From: Bacteroides bouchesdurhonensis
Lineage (GTDB): Bacteria > Bacteroidota > Bacteroidia > Bacteroidales > Bacteroidaceae
NCBI RefSeq assembly: GCF_900155865.1
Contig: NZ_LT707006.1
Coordinates: 2,003,685-2,067,684, forward strand
DNA: 64,000 nucleotides
Direction of reading: 5' to 3'
Of the stretch, positions 9,261 to 19,800 are shown in pieces. Each line of letters begins with the position of its first letter. The first letter of the stretch is position 1. The notes beneath the pieces were generated by a model. It worked only from the letters and a program-made list of their open reading frames with translations, searched no databases and was not told where the DNA came from. Both the position numbers and the translations under genes were made by a program.

Positions 9261-10823
9261 TTATTGTTTCTTTTGCAATACGGGCAGACCGTCGGTGCCG
9301 AGTACCCACTGGTAGTCGCCAGCGGTGAGGGCGGTGTTCATGCCGTCGACGGCTGTCTGCCATTTCACTGTCGCGCCGTCCACCTTCGTGGCATCTACCT
9401 TTTCTCCATGATCATGGAATACTCCTTGCCCGACATTGCCTCCCCAATAACAGGAAGTTATAATTTTGTAGTTATAACGCACTATAGCTCCGGATTCATA
9501 CTCTTTCAATGTGCCGTCGAACCAGCAAGCGGTGATTCTGCCATAATTTAAATCGGCTATACCACAAGTTCTACCATATGCAGAAATTTTTCCCGTCACA
9601 GAGCAGGCAATGATTTGGCCATTATTTTGCTCCACTATTCCAGCTGCTGATCCACTATTGCCATACAGATTCACATCTATGAGTTGTAAGTTCTTTATCA
9701 CACCACGTTCATTTAATAACCCAAAAAGTTCAGTAGTCGCTGCTGAAAAGTTTAATCCCGTAATGCGGTGTCCCTGCCCATTAAAGATGCCGGAGTAACC
9801 TGGCCATGTGCCTATCCGTGTCCATTCCCTACCCGTCAGGTCGATGTCGGCGGTGAGGGTGCAATTTATCGATTCATCTTTTTGTACGGCTTTGTTCCAT
9901 GCCAGCAGGCCGTCTGCGTTATAGACCGTGTAACTGCCGTCGTTCTGTATAGAATAACCCAAATCCTCAGCCTCACCGCTCTCGCCGCCTCCGTCAGCCC
10001 AGTCACCGATAGTGCAGCCCTCTAACGTCAAGCCAGTGGCGTTCACCTTAACGGTATATTTATAGCGACTGCCTGCTGCCAGCACGACGTTGTTCTGCGG
10101 ACGGAAGTAGAAAGTGCCGCTGCCGAGTTCCACCCTGATGAACGGCTTGCCTGCCACAACGGTCTGCGGAGCGGTCAGTGCCTCGTAGGTGTTGCCGCTT
10201 GCGTTGTAGGTCTTGATGGCGGTCGGGTTGCCGTTATCGGCAGACAGGCTTACGAGGCTCACCGTGGCACCGGCGACGCTCGTGAATCCCGTGCCGGGCT
10301 TCAGATCGATTGCCACGCGTGCCGTGCGGTGGGTAAATTCAAGTGTCGGGTCATCAAATTTCACCGTCTGGTTTTCGGCAGAGATGAAGTCGCTGTTCTG
10401 GAAGTCAGCCAATTGGCTCTGGTCTTCAGCCACCTTCACGGCAGGCATCTGGGTGATGTCAGCATTATTGAAGGGCCACCATGCCGATACGGTAATCGGG
10501 TCGCGGCTGGTCCAGTAGTGTGGGGCGTTCTCGCGTGAGAGCGTGGCACTCTTGAAATCGGTAGAAGCCGTTACGGTGTATTCCTTTACAGCGTCGCCCA
10601 TCTTGAGTGCCACAGTCTGTACGCCCTGCCAGTCGCCGTCCACGGTGGCGCGGGTTGATGGGGCTGCCTGCGGCGTTGCCTCTACGGACAGTCCAGTGGC
10701 ACGGATGAATACGGGGTATTCACCTTCGGGCAGACGGTTGTCGTCGGTCAATTCGTCCTGCGTGCAGGCAGCGAGGGCGAATAGTAGCGCGGTGGCTGCG
10801 GGGATAAATAATCTATGTCTCAT
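9261..10823 (-). CDS. Fimbrillin-family protein with a shortened repeat tail
   Basis: The 520-residue lipoprotein has a signal peptide ending FALAAC (Cys20), a fimbrillin N-terminal half (STRATVDGDWQGVQ, HYWTSRDPITVSAWWPF, FTHRTARVAI) and a C-terminal section with weak GLUG-like turns. Its first 250 residues and its last 40 (MNTAL, then LPVLQKKQ) closely resemble the following gene, so the pair arose by duplication and differ mainly in repeat number. It is likely exported by the type V pilus route, where fimbrillin lipoproteins are processed and assembled on the surface. It follows the shorter fimbrillin gene by 34 bp of AT-rich sequence. Confidence 0.85.
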   Translation of the reverse strand: MRHRLFIPAATALLFALAACTQDELTDDNRLPEGEYPVFIRATGLSVEATPQAAPSTRATVDGDWQGVQTVALKMGDAVKEYTVTASTDFKSATLSRENAPHYWTSRDPITVSAWWPFNNADITQMPAVKVAEDQSQLADFQNSDFISAENQTVKFDDPTLEFTHRTARVAIDLKPGTGFTSVAGATVSLVSLSADNGNPTAIKTYNASGNTYEALTAPQTVVAGKPFIRVELGSGTFYFRPQNNVVLAAGSRYKYTVKVNATGLTLEGCTIGDWADGGGESGEAEDLGYSIQNDGSYTVYNADGLLAWNKAVQKDESINCTLTADIDLTGREWTRIGTWPGYSGIFNGQGHRITGLNFSAATTELFGLLNERGVIKNLQLIDVNLYGNSGSAAGIVEQNNGQIIACSVTGKISAYGRTCGIADLNYGRITACWFDGTLKEYESGAIVRYNYKIITSCYWGGNVGQGVFHDHGEKVDATKVDGATVKWQTAVDGMNTALTAGDYQWVLGTDGLPVLQKKQ

Positions 10824-10857
10824 AATTCTTCATTCTTAATTCTTAATTATTAATGTT

Positions 10858-11745
10858 TTACAGGTCTGCGCCCACTTCTCCGCCGTCTATATCGTTCCAC
10901 TTTGCAATGGTGGCTTCGCTGACTTCAAGGACTTTGTTGCGTACCTTGACGGTATAGGTGTAGTTTTTGCCCGCCTGCAGTGCGCCTTCGGGCACGGTGA
11001 GTGTGGCATGATATTCCTGACCTTTGTAATTCACAACCAACGGCAGGGATGTAGCTGTCTGCGGGAAAAGGATGACCGATGACGTGAGATTGCCGTCTGT
11101 CAGATCCATGGCCAGCGATTCGGCTTGTGCCCCGTCGTCTGCGGTGGCAATACCGTCGGCCGTGTTGAACGTACCGGTGAGTATCAATGCGTCCAGCGTG
11201 TAACGTTCAGGCTTGACCACGCTGAAATCCACGCCGTCGCCCGCCTCGAGGGTAAGGGTTATCTGGCTCATGCGGTGGTGGAAGGAGTTGTCTTCACCGC
11301 CTTTGCCGGTTTTGTTGGTGAAGCTCACTACCGGACTGTTTTTGTCTCCCGTGGCTCCTGTGGCAAAGAGGAAGTCAATGGAAGACTGGTTCTGCTGCGC
11401 CGTGGCATCGGTCGTGGCTGCGAGGATACCTCCCGCCGCGTTGTACGGATAGTAGGCGCGGAAAGTATGGGGCTTTGTATCTTCGATATAGATGACCTTT
11501 TTTTCTGCCTCAAATTTCCCATTTTTCAGGATGAAAGGCACGTTGCCGTACTGGGTGTCGTTGCCGATGTCGGTGATGCCGATACGGTCGCCGTTATCCC
11601 AGGTGGTTCCGCTGGCGCGGGTGGCGAGGGCGATGTCGGCGGTAAACTGGGCGGCCACTGGGTCACCGTTCAGGTTCTCGTTGTCGTTGTTGCAGGCTGC
11701 CAGTGCGAGGACGAGCGTCGCAAGTGCAAAAAATCTTGTCTTCAT
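10858..11745 (-). CDS. Fimbrillin-family protein (Mfa/FimA-like)
   Basis: The product has a lipoprotein signal peptide ending LALAAC and the fimbrillin N-terminal region (TRASGTTWDNGDRIGI, then HTFRAYYPYNA and FHHRMSQITLTL), with a C-terminal strand region ending WNDIDGGE. These features match the Bacteroides FimA/Mfa-like fimbrial subunits. The start is placed at the second Met (MKTRFFALA, 11745), which gives a standard signal peptide; an ATG at 11757 is in the same frame but adds MTDI. The upstream FimB/Mfa2-like gene stops at 11766, so the two are probably co-transcribed. Confidence 0.85.
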   Translation of the reverse strand: MKTRFFALATLVLALAACNNDNENLNGDPVAAQFTADIALATRASGTTWDNGDRIGITDIGNDTQYGNVPFILKNGKFEAEKKVIYIEDTKPHTFRAYYPYNAAGGILAATTDATAQQNQSSIDFLFATGATGDKNSPVVSFTNKTGKGGEDNSFHHRMSQITLTLEAGDGVDFSVVKPERYTLDALILTGTFNTADGIATADDGAQAESLAMDLTDGNLTSSVILFPQTATSLPLVVNYKGQEYHATLTVPEGALQAGKNYTYTVKVRNKVLEVSEATIAKWNDIDGGEVGADL

Positions 11746-11765
11746 TATATCTGTCATTATATTAG

Positions 11766-12653
11766 TTACAAATCGGCATTTACATCATCACCTTTCACTT
11801 CTTCCCAGCCGTTGATTTCGGCTCCGTCCACTTCCATGCCTTCGGGAGTCTCAACCAGCGTTCCGCCGAGGGTCAGCGATGCGCCCTTTCCGGTGTTGAA
11901 CTCCTTGAGGGCTTCCGTGAGGTCGCTTTTCAGCGTGGTGGGGGTCGGGTTGCCGTCAGCATAGCGGATTTCACCCGTCAGCAGTTGTTCCGTGCCTGTC
12001 ACACCCAGTAGCCGCACCGTGGCTTTCCACTTGCCAGCATCGTCACCTTCGGTAATCTTGGTGAAGGGCAGCACGACGTTCGAAGCGGCTCCGTAGGTAT
12101 CAGTAGCGAAATTGAGTGTTCGGGCTGCACCCGTCAGATGGGCAACAATCTCCGTGATGCGTCCGGCGGCATCACCAGTAGGTTCGACGACAAGCGTCAG
12201 TTCGCGTACCTGCTGCTTCATTGCGGCGGTCAGCGGATAGTCCTTGTCTTTCTCGATGGTCACCTGTTCCGTATAGGTGAAGAACCATCCCGGGGCATTG
12301 TTCACAAAGGTATCCGTGCCTGCCCGGGTTCCCGTGGCTGCGGCAATGGTGGCTGTGGTGCCGTTCACCGTGATTCCTTCAGCCGGGTTCCACACCGCAA
12401 GGGTGTAGCTGCCCGGAGCAAACAGATGGTCGGGGGTATGGGTGGCGGAAGTCTCCGTACCCGTATAGTCACCCATGGTGACCGTCCATGTGGCAGGTAT
12501 GTCGATACCTTCACCGCGGGCCGACCAGTCGGCTGTCACCGCAATCTTCCCGTAGTCGGGATGCGGCGTGTCATAAAGCGTGTCCTTCACGCAGGAAGAG
12601 AGCAGCACGGCGGCTGCCATTCCCATCATATTTATATATTGTCTTGCTTTCAT
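11766..12653 (-). CDS. FimB/Mfa2-like fimbrial anchor lipoprotein (DUF5119 type)
   Basis: The 295-residue protein has a lipobox ending LLSSC (Cys21) followed by two beta-rich halves: the first begins GKIAVTADWSARG, the second contains VRELTLVVEPTGD and TLNFATDTYG. This layout is typical of the anchor or FimB/Mfa2-type subunits encoded next to fimbrillins. It lies second in the operon, 16 bp after the DUF3575 gene and 8-20 bp before the fimbrillin gene. Assignment is by family resemblance and position; the individual subunit role (anchor or assembly regulator) is inferred. Confidence 0.8.
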   Translation of the reverse strand: MKARQYINMMGMAAAVLLSSCVKDTLYDTPHPDYGKIAVTADWSARGEGIDIPATWTVTMGDYTGTETSATHTPDHLFAPGSYTLAVWNPAEGITVNGTTATIAAATGTRAGTDTFVNNAPGWFFTYTEQVTIEKDKDYPLTAAMKQQVRELTLVVEPTGDAAGRITEIVAHLTGAARTLNFATDTYGAASNVVLPFTKITEGDDAGKWKATVRLLGVTGTEQLLTGEIRYADGNPTPTTLKSDLTEALKEFNTGKGASLTLGGTLVETPEGMEVDGAEINGWEEVKGDDVNADL

Positions 12654-12669
12654 ATTCTATTCCTCCGTA

Positions 12670-13764
12670 TTAGAATAACTTCCATACCAATGTCACACCG
12701 GCATTGATGGGACCACACCAATCTTTTGTCTCGTTGCCGCGGCGTACACGTACACCGTCGATGACCTCATATTTCTCATAGTCGGCATTCAGGTAGCCCA
12801 AACCGAGGTTGAAATCAAGAGCCAGTGCCTTGTTCAGCCGCAGCTGATAGCCGGCGGTGATGCCGCCACCCATCAGGTCGCCCTGCTTGCCTGTTTCGGA
12901 GAGCTTGTAGTTGAACTGTCCGGCCTTGAACAGCGCGCCCAGATACCAGGCTTTCTTCTCACCCATATAGTAACGCACTTCCGGAGCCACTTCCCAGAGT
13001 GCATAGCGGTGGTCCTTGTCGCTCCACGTCCATGAAGTCCACGAGCCGTTTACGGCAATGCCCCACGATGGGCAGATGCGCCATTCCACGCCAAGATCTG
13101 GTGTCAGGGTAGCCCAGCGCAGCAGGTTGGCACGCAGGGAGAGATGATAATCAGTTGTGATTTTGGTTTCCGACGGCGTGTCGGCAAGTGTATTTTGTTG
13201 AGCGGCTTTCTCGGCTTCTGCCTTTTCAGCGGCAAGTCGGGCTTCTTCCGCCTTGCGCTGCTCTTCGGCAAGCCGTTCCTGTTCGGCACGCTTCTCGGCT
13301 TCCAGTCGTTCGGTTTCCGCCTTGCGTCGTGCTTCCGCATCCGTCGCGGCAGTTCCCTTTACCGGTACCGTCAGGCGCACGGTGACAAAATCACCCTCAG
13401 TCGCATGGTTGCGGGTAATGAAATTCTCCTCTTTTATTTCCGCACGGATAATCAGTTCGGATTTCACACGGTTGGCACGGATCTTCGCCGTGGCAAGGTT
13501 CTCGGCTTCACTGCCCAGTGAATTACAGTATCCGTCAACCAGTAGCGGCAGCTTGCCGTCAAGAATTGTGGTTTTGTTGTTTTCGATACATTCCAACAGG
13601 CGGGCAAGTTCCGTGTCATTGCCATTCCAAGGCACGTAGAACATGTCCTTCTGCGGAACGAACCGGAAGGTGTAAACTGTGTCTGTTTTCTGCTGCGCAA
13701 AAGCCGGAAAAGCTGCCGGTGCCAGCCACGAAAACAAAATGAAGAATAGGATTCTTTTGCTCAT
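12670..13764 (-). CDS. DUF3575 outer-membrane protein with an OmpA-like N-terminal part and a coiled coil
   Basis: The 364-residue protein has a cleavable signal peptide (ending AFPAFAQQ), an N-terminal domain resembling OmpA-like folds (residues 30-130, with GYCNSLGSEAENLATAKIRA), an alanine/glutamate-rich coiled coil (about 140-195) and a C-terminal DUF3575 beta-barrel (about 205-364, ending VTLVWKLF). DUF3575 proteins are regularly the first gene of Bacteroides fimbrial operons and are predicted to sit in the outer membrane. The coiled coil would bridge the periplasm. It heads the five-gene minus-strand operon. Confidence 0.85.
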   Translation of the reverse strand: MSKRILFFILFSWLAPAAFPAFAQQKTDTVYTFRFVPQKDMFYVPWNGNDTELARLLECIENNKTTILDGKLPLLVDGYCNSLGSEAENLATAKIRANRVKSELIIRAEIKEENFITRNHATEGDFVTVRLTVPVKGTAATDAEARRKAETERLEAEKRAEQERLAEEQRKAEEARLAAEKAEAEKAAQQNTLADTPSETKITTDYHLSLRANLLRWATLTPDLGVEWRICPSWGIAVNGSWTSWTWSDKDHRYALWEVAPEVRYYMGEKKAWYLGALFKAGQFNYKLSETGKQGDLMGGGITAGYQLRLNKALALDFNLGLGYLNADYEKYEVIDGVRVRRGNETKDWCGPINAGVTLVWKLF

Positions 13765-13962
13765 TTTTTATATGCTTTTTAAATTTCCAATCCAGACTTA
13801 ACATACAAAATAAGCGAAAAGATTTAAATTCAGCCCGATTCTTGCCTATAAAAAATGTCTCAATTGTCAGAATCGCACATCTTTGTGATTTAGAACATTT
13901 TGGTTTTGTCGTTCAGACTATTTTTTTGTCGTTTGGTCTATTTTCCCCATCCACACACCGTA

Positions 13963-15090
13963 TTATTCCGCCTCTGTTTTCCTCCATTTGACAGGGGTAC
14001 AGCCTGCATTTTCCTTGAACAGCCTTATAAAATGGCTTGGTGACAAAAAACCGGATTTCTCGGAGATGTCGGCTATCGTCAACCTCGGATATCGCGCAAG
14101 CAGACGTTTCGCATATTCTATACGAAGTCCGGTAATCCAATCGCGGAACGACATGTCATACGTAGTTTTGATGTACCCGGACAGGTAGGTGCGGTTGGTA
14201 TGAAGCACATCTGAAAGCTCCTTTATGGTAAGGCCGGGCCGGATATAACCGTCCGCATCGATCCAACCTTTGATTTTTTTCGCCATTTCGGCATGGAAAA
14301 AAGGAGTATCCTGCCTCTGTGCCTGTTCCCGGTTTGTGGTGTCACACAGGTCTTCCTCTTCAGAAGTCATGCCATCCTCCATCGCGTTTTCCACCTGTTC
14401 GTAAAACAGCAGATAGTTCAGATAGCAAAGGAAGAGATAAATGTAGAACGGTACCGATGACAGAATCCAGATATAGATGTATTCATCAGGCAGGAATGTC
14501 AGCAGTCCGCATCCCACCCCGAATGTGACAGCCCAGTAGGTGAAAATGGAAAGCCATTTGATATAGGCACCGATGTCGTCCGCACGGGTGTCATCGAAAA
14601 TGCGGATGACCCTGTGATAGGCCCGGAGAAGCCTACGGGTCAAGAACAGCCCATAGATAACCAACCATGCGGCCAAGGCAAACATCACCGTTGTCTGTAA
14701 ACCACCTTTTGGTAACAACAGCAGAACGATGCCGGAAAGGATGGAAAACAGTATCCATAGACAGATATGCGTCCGTAACCGACATTTGGTGATATAAAAG
14801 CGGTCAAGCAGAGTGGTGAGGCCCGAACTGAACAACCAGTAGCACAAAAAATAGGTGGACAGGTTCATCAGGATGGCGGCATCGGTATTCTTGAACCTGA
14901 TCCCAAAAAAGAAATGTACCGAATAGTTGGCGGCAAGTAACAGTATGGCTACCCCCATAATTCGCCGGGAACGCAGATAATTATTGAAAATGGCTTTTTC
15001 CGGGGTTGGAGCCAACAAAAAATAAAAGCCGAAGAACAACATCAACGGTAGCGCAATACAAAGTGAATAACTGTATATAGATGGTTCCAT
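13963..15090 (-). CDS. Membrane-bound AraC-family transcription regulator
   Basis: The N-terminal 250 residues form about seven hydrophobic segments, and the C-terminal 100 form an AraC HTH pair (LTIKELSDVLHTNRTYLSGYI and LTIADISEKSGFLSPSHFIRLF). This domain order is common in Bacteroides regulators placed beside fimbrial and other surface operons. It is divergent in function but transcribed in the same direction as the DUF3575 operon, 198 bp upstream, so it is the obvious candidate regulator of the fimbriae. It probably senses a membrane or envelope signal; the ligand is unknown. A minus-7 box lies 27 bases upstream of the start. Confidence 0.87.
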   Translation of the reverse strand: MEPSIYSYSLCIALPLMLFFGFYFLLAPTPEKAIFNNYLRSRRIMGVAILLLAANYSVHFFFGIRFKNTDAAILMNLSTYFLCYWLFSSGLTTLLDRFYITKCRLRTHICLWILFSILSGIVLLLLPKGGLQTTVMFALAAWLVIYGLFLTRRLLRAYHRVIRIFDDTRADDIGAYIKWLSIFTYWAVTFGVGCGLLTFLPDEYIYIWILSSVPFYIYLFLCYLNYLLFYEQVENAMEDGMTSEEEDLCDTTNREQAQRQDTPFFHAEMAKKIKGWIDADGYIRPGLTIKELSDVLHTNRTYLSGYIKTTYDMSFRDWITGLRIEYAKRLLARYPRLTIADISEKSGFLSPSHFIRLFKENAGCTPVKWRKTEAE

Positions 15091-15116
15091 TTTATTATGC
15101 CTAACTATTTTGAATG

Positions 15117-15124
15117 CAAAATTA
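15117..15124 (-). promoter_or_regulatory. Candidate minus-7 box for the AraC-type regulator
   Basis: The minus strand reads TAATTTTG, a perfect match to TAnnTTTG, 27 bases upstream of the regulator start codon. No TTTG box is seen at the expected distance upstream, so the call rests on the minus-7 element and its position alone. Confidence 0.45.
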
Positions 15125-15298
15125 GCGAAAATACTGAATATATGGCGGATTTGCCATGACGATTTACTTTCAACACCCTATTTTGATATAATCGAGGGCT
15201 TGTTGTATGGTATCCTTGCCATTATGTCATATTGATGGAAAAAGGCAGGAAAAGGAATGGTATGTTCCCAATCCTGCCATATATATCCGCACACTCGT

Positions 15299-15720
15299 TC
15301 ACATTTTTATACCTTTCGGTTTGCACTCGTCACGGACGTTGAATCCCGGCCGCCCGATGATGATATGGTCGGCAATAAAATTGCCAGACGGACTGCGTTC
15401 ATTCACCGGGCTGCGTATCTGCGGCACATCTTCGGTGTGTTGTGGAGCTACGTTTCGTACACCTTCCGCATCCGGTTTGACCTCCTGTCCGTCATTCTCC
15501 TTTTCGGCGACTTCGGGCGTAGGCGGCTCAAGCTCCAACTGTATCTTTCGGTCGAGTGCTGCAAGTTCGGACTTCAACTGTTTCAGTTCGTCCTCCTTCT
15601 TCCATACCTTCCCGGCTATCTCCTACAACTGTGGGACCTCCTTTTCCTGCACCTCGTTCTTCGCCTTGTACTGGTCAATGATGGACGGAATCCTCTCCTA
15701 TGCGTTCAGGAAATTGCGTG
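15299..15720 (-). pseudogene. C-terminal remnant of a large mobile-element protein (helicase/N-6 methylase type)
   Basis: The minus strand encodes KNEVQEKEVPQL, an in-frame TAG, then GKVWKKEDELKQLKSEL, ELAALDRKIQLELEPPTPE and a C-terminal HIIIGRPGFNV ending GIKM. This coiled-coil and tail pattern recalls the end of the very long SNF2-helicase/N-6 DNA methylase proteins of Bacteroides conjugative elements. That identification is from memory of the family and is only moderately secure. The internal stop and missing upstream part show the gene is dead. It marks island DNA that once belonged to a transfer-capable element. Confidence 0.5.
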
Positions 15721-16790
15721 CGGCGGCTACCGGGGCAGCCATCGCCAACATGCAGCTTATGTCATACAAGGATACTGATACTACGGGAGAACCTGTCGAG
15801 CATGTGACAGAACCGGACAAGCAAATTGCGCATTCGGCTCTCGGTGACTACGGACCATTCAGTGTGAAATACGCCACGAAGGAATTTCTCAGCTACGGGA
15901 ACAAAAAGTTCCGCATATAGATTCTGATTTTGCTTGTTACAGATGGAAGCAACGGCAATATGCCAGAGGAGGCCGGGCTATACAAAAAAATAAGGGGCTG
16001 TACACATGCGTCAGCTCCTTGTTTTTAAGGGGATATTCGACTTTTAGCCCCCAAAAAGATCAATATTGTTATGTACAACCGTCCAACCTGCGGGTAAAGT
16101 GCGCAACTCGGACCTGGACAGCAAGCTGAAAAGAGGCACAAGTATGTAGGCAACCCTGTTATAGCACCGGAATCTGCTGTGTCGCATGAATCAACCGTAG
16201 TCCCCGTGAAAGGCATGGCTATACCGCCAAGGGCTGTGGATGAAGTCGCAATGCGGAAAGCCGTCCTTTCCCAGGCAGTTCTCAGGAAGTCTTAAGAAAG
16301 AGGGGATAAACATCTGATACGGACAACTCGCAATACGATACGCAACGATGAAAGTGGTGAACAAATCTGGCACTAACGGATGCGCCTCTTTTATATGATT
16401 ATAATATTAACAAGAAATGCCCGCCATTGTTCTTAAATGCGAATTATAACTTCTTACTGTTGGAAGATTATCTATAAATCGGGCATGAGGGTAAGAGTGC
16501 TTACAAACAATTCGGCCCGCTTTATTGGGGGCTGCCAAACCTCGACCGGCACCTGTACCACCCGCGGATATAAATTCGGACCGGAGGTATGGATGGTATT
16601 CCGCACACCGGACCAACGTACCCTTGCGGACAGTCCCGAGCCCGGCAAGCCATAATTCCGTCGGGTCAATTGAACAACCGCCTCTCGGAATATGTTCATA
16701 TCATGGGCCGGTCCCGTATGCAGCTATTTTCCGGGGTACATGACATTGAGGACATACCGCCTGATGCCGACATCCGAGGTTATGTTTAAA
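15721..16790. other. Decayed DNA with unrecognised coding scraps and one hairpin
   Basis: No intact gene is visible in about 1.07 kb. A plus-strand scrap at about 15715-15920 (ends FLSYGNKKFRI) reads like the end of a real protein but was not recognised. A hairpin with arms AAGGGGCTG and CAGCTCCTT followed by GTTTTT at about 15991-16026 looks like a terminator for it. Further frames (for example ending RTPDQRTLADSPEPGKP near 16655) have protein-like composition but no start or family. The stretch is best read as several truncated remnants. Confidence 0.5.
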
Positions 16791-16822
16791 TTTGTATATT
16801 AATTTATATTTTTATATATTTG
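16791..16822 (+). promoter_or_regulatory. Bacteroides-type promoter of the hybrid two-component system
   Basis: TTTG at 16791-16794 and TATATTTG at 16815-16822 are separated by 20 bases, a full match to the Bacteroides consensus TTTG-N19-21-TAnnTTTG. Transcription would start near 16829, about 22 bases before the first ATG. Confidence 0.8.
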
Positions 16823-16850
16823 CAACAGTTATTGTCTAATTTACATCAGA

Positions 16851-19800
16851 ATGACACGTGTTCGGAATATGGGAAGAATACTGTCCGCATTCCTTATGCT
16901 GGGAATTTCCTCCATGTGCGGAGCCCAGATATATAAATACTTGGGAATAGAGGACGGATTGAGTAACCGGAGGATTTACCGTATCCAAAAAGACGGGAGG
17001 GGATACATGTGGTTCCTCACCCAGGAGGGGATGGACCGTTATGACGGCAAGCGGATCAGGCATTACACTGTTCTTGACGGCAATCTGAAGGTGGCCCCGC
17101 AAGTCAATCTGAACTGGCTCTACACCGACACGGAGAACACGCTGTGGGTTGTGGGAAGGAAAGGCCGTATTTTCCATTACGACACCCTCCATGACCGTTT
17201 CCGGATGGTATACAGGATACCCGGTCTTCAGGATGACTTCGCCACGGGCATGCTCTGTTACGCCTATATGGACCGTGGGGACCGCATATGGCTCTGTCAG
17301 GGTGACCATATCATCCGCTATGACACCCGCACAGGCATTGCGCAGCGGCTGGTCTCCCGTTTAAGAGGTGATATAACCGCTATCAGCGAGACGGACGGTA
17401 CAAACCTTTTCATCGGTACCGTGAACGGACTTTTTCCGGTACGGGAAAGGGACGGTGTCCTTGAGGCGCTTGCGGACACGGACAGCATCCGGACGCCGGT
17501 CAGCGAACTCTACTACCACCCCGGTTCGAAGAAACTGTTCGTGGGAACCTTCAGGAAAGGCATACTTGTATACGGAGTGTCCGCAGGCAGTACGCTGCGG
17601 AATGTGGCCGTCAACCGGATCACCCCTCTCAATGACCGGGAGCTGCTGATAGCCACGGGCGGAAGGGGGGTATACAGGATGGATATGGACTCGCTAGTGC
17701 CCAAACCCTATATAACTGCCGACTACGCCAGCCACAACGGCATGAACGGAGACAATATCAATGACATTTATGTGGATGGCGGGGACCGTATCTGGCTTGC
17801 CAACTACCCCGCCGGAGTCACAATCCGGAATAACCGCTACCAGAGCTATGAATGGTTCCGGCACTCACCGGGCAACAGCCGGTCGCTGGTTAACGACCAG
17901 GTGCACGATGTCATCGAAGACAGCGAAGGCGACTTGTGGTTCGCCACCAGCAACGGGATCAGCCTGCTGCAGCCTGCGGTAGGACGGTGGCGCTCCTTTC
18001 TCAGCCGGTCCGATGGGATACAGGATGGCGGGAACCATATCTTCCTGACGCTCTGCGAGGTCTCGCCGGGTGTCATCTGCGCCGGCGGGTACGCTTCGGG
18101 CCTGTACAGGATCGAAAAGAAAACCGAGAGGGTGGAATACTTTCCCCCCTCCTTTGCAGCAGAGGGGCGTCCAGACCAGTATATCAATGACATCGGAAAA
18201 GATTCTGGAGGATGTATATGGACAGGGGGCTGCCACAATCTCAAACGTTTCGATCCCCATGACGGCACAGTACGCCTGTACCCGGTCCCGGGCCCCATCA
18301 CCGCCATACTGGAGAAGGCTCCGGAATGGATGTGGATCGGTACCGGCATGGGGTTGTACCTGCTTGACGGGCACGGGGGGACCTGCAGACATATCGCATT
18401 TCCAGTCGAGGCGGTTCATGTCTATGCACTGTACCAGGCACCGGACGGGCTCCTGTATATCGGCACCGGCGGGGCGGGACTTCTCGTCTATGACAGCGTG
18501 GAGGACAGGTTCGTCCGCCAATACCAGACCGAGAACTGCGCCCTGATATCCAATAACATCCATACCATTGTCCCCCGTGCGGACGGCACCCTGCTACTGG
18601 GGACCGAAAACAGCGTGGCCCTGTTCCGGCGTGAGAGCGGCACTTTCAGAAACTGGACGGCAGAACAAGGGCTGGCAAGCGTATGCCTCAATGCCGGGGT
18701 ATCCACTTTCCGGCACGGGGAAAGCTTCGTGTTCGGGAGTAACACCGGAGCCGTCATGTTCCCCTCCGACATGAGGATACCCGCCCCGCATTTTTCTCGG
18801 ATGCTCCTGCGGGATTTCATGATCTCCTACCGCCCCGTCTATCCCGGGGACAAGGGATCCCCCTTGAGGGAGGATATTGACAATACCGTCAGGCTGGAAC
18901 TTGCATATGACCAGAATACCTTCTCCCTGGAAGCTGTCTCCATCAACTACGACTATCCCTCGAACATCCTATATTCATGGAAATTGGAGGGGCTCTACGA
19001 GGGCTGGAGCCATCCGGTCCAGAGCGGGCGGATACAGTTCACGAGCCTGCCCCCAGGCAACTACACCCTGCGTATCCGTGCCGTCTCCAATGAGGAGAAA
19101 TACAAGGTGTATGAGGAAAGAAGCCTCGGTCTGAGTGTCGCCCGGCCGCTGTGGGCGGGTACATGGGCCATTGCCGGATATGCGTCATTGTGTGTGTTGG
19201 CTGGGGTGGTGTCTTTTCGTGTTGCCATGTTGCGCAGGCAGAAAAGGATATCAGACGAAAAGACGTGCTTCTTCATACATACTGCCCATGATGTCCGTAC
19301 TCCGCTTACGCTGATCAAGGCTCCGCTGGAAGAGGTGGTGGAGAAAGACATGGTGAAGGCGGAGGGGATGGACAATGTACGGATGGCCCTGAAAAGCGTG
19401 GACGGACTTCTGGGATTGGTCACCAGCCTGATAGATTTCGAGAGTACGGACAACTACACCTTGAGACTTCATGTCTCGGAATATGAGCTCAACAGTTATC
19501 TGGAGACGACCTGTGAGGCATTCCGCACATATGCCTCCATCAGGGACATCGATATCACCCGTGAGAGCGGCTTCCCTTACCTGAATGTCCGGTTTGACAA
19601 GGACAAAATGGACTCTATATTGAAGAATATACTGTCCAACGCACTGAAGTACACTCCACGGGGCGGGAGTATCCAGGTCCGTGCCTTCGCGGACCGGCAT
19701 GTATGGGGTGTGGAAGTGGAAGACACGGGGATTGGCATTCCACCTGAGGAACGGAAGAAACTGTTCAGGAACCATTTCAGGGGCAGTAATGCCGTCAATC

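Noticed and set aside
8399..9328. 309-residue plus-strand ORF
   Set aside because: It is antisense to the fimbrillin genes and has the composition of a shadow of GC-rich coding DNA.
15207..15920. 237-residue plus-strand ORF
   Set aside because: Its first two thirds are antisense to the methylase-type remnant; only the last 70 residues look protein-like, so it is a chance fusion.
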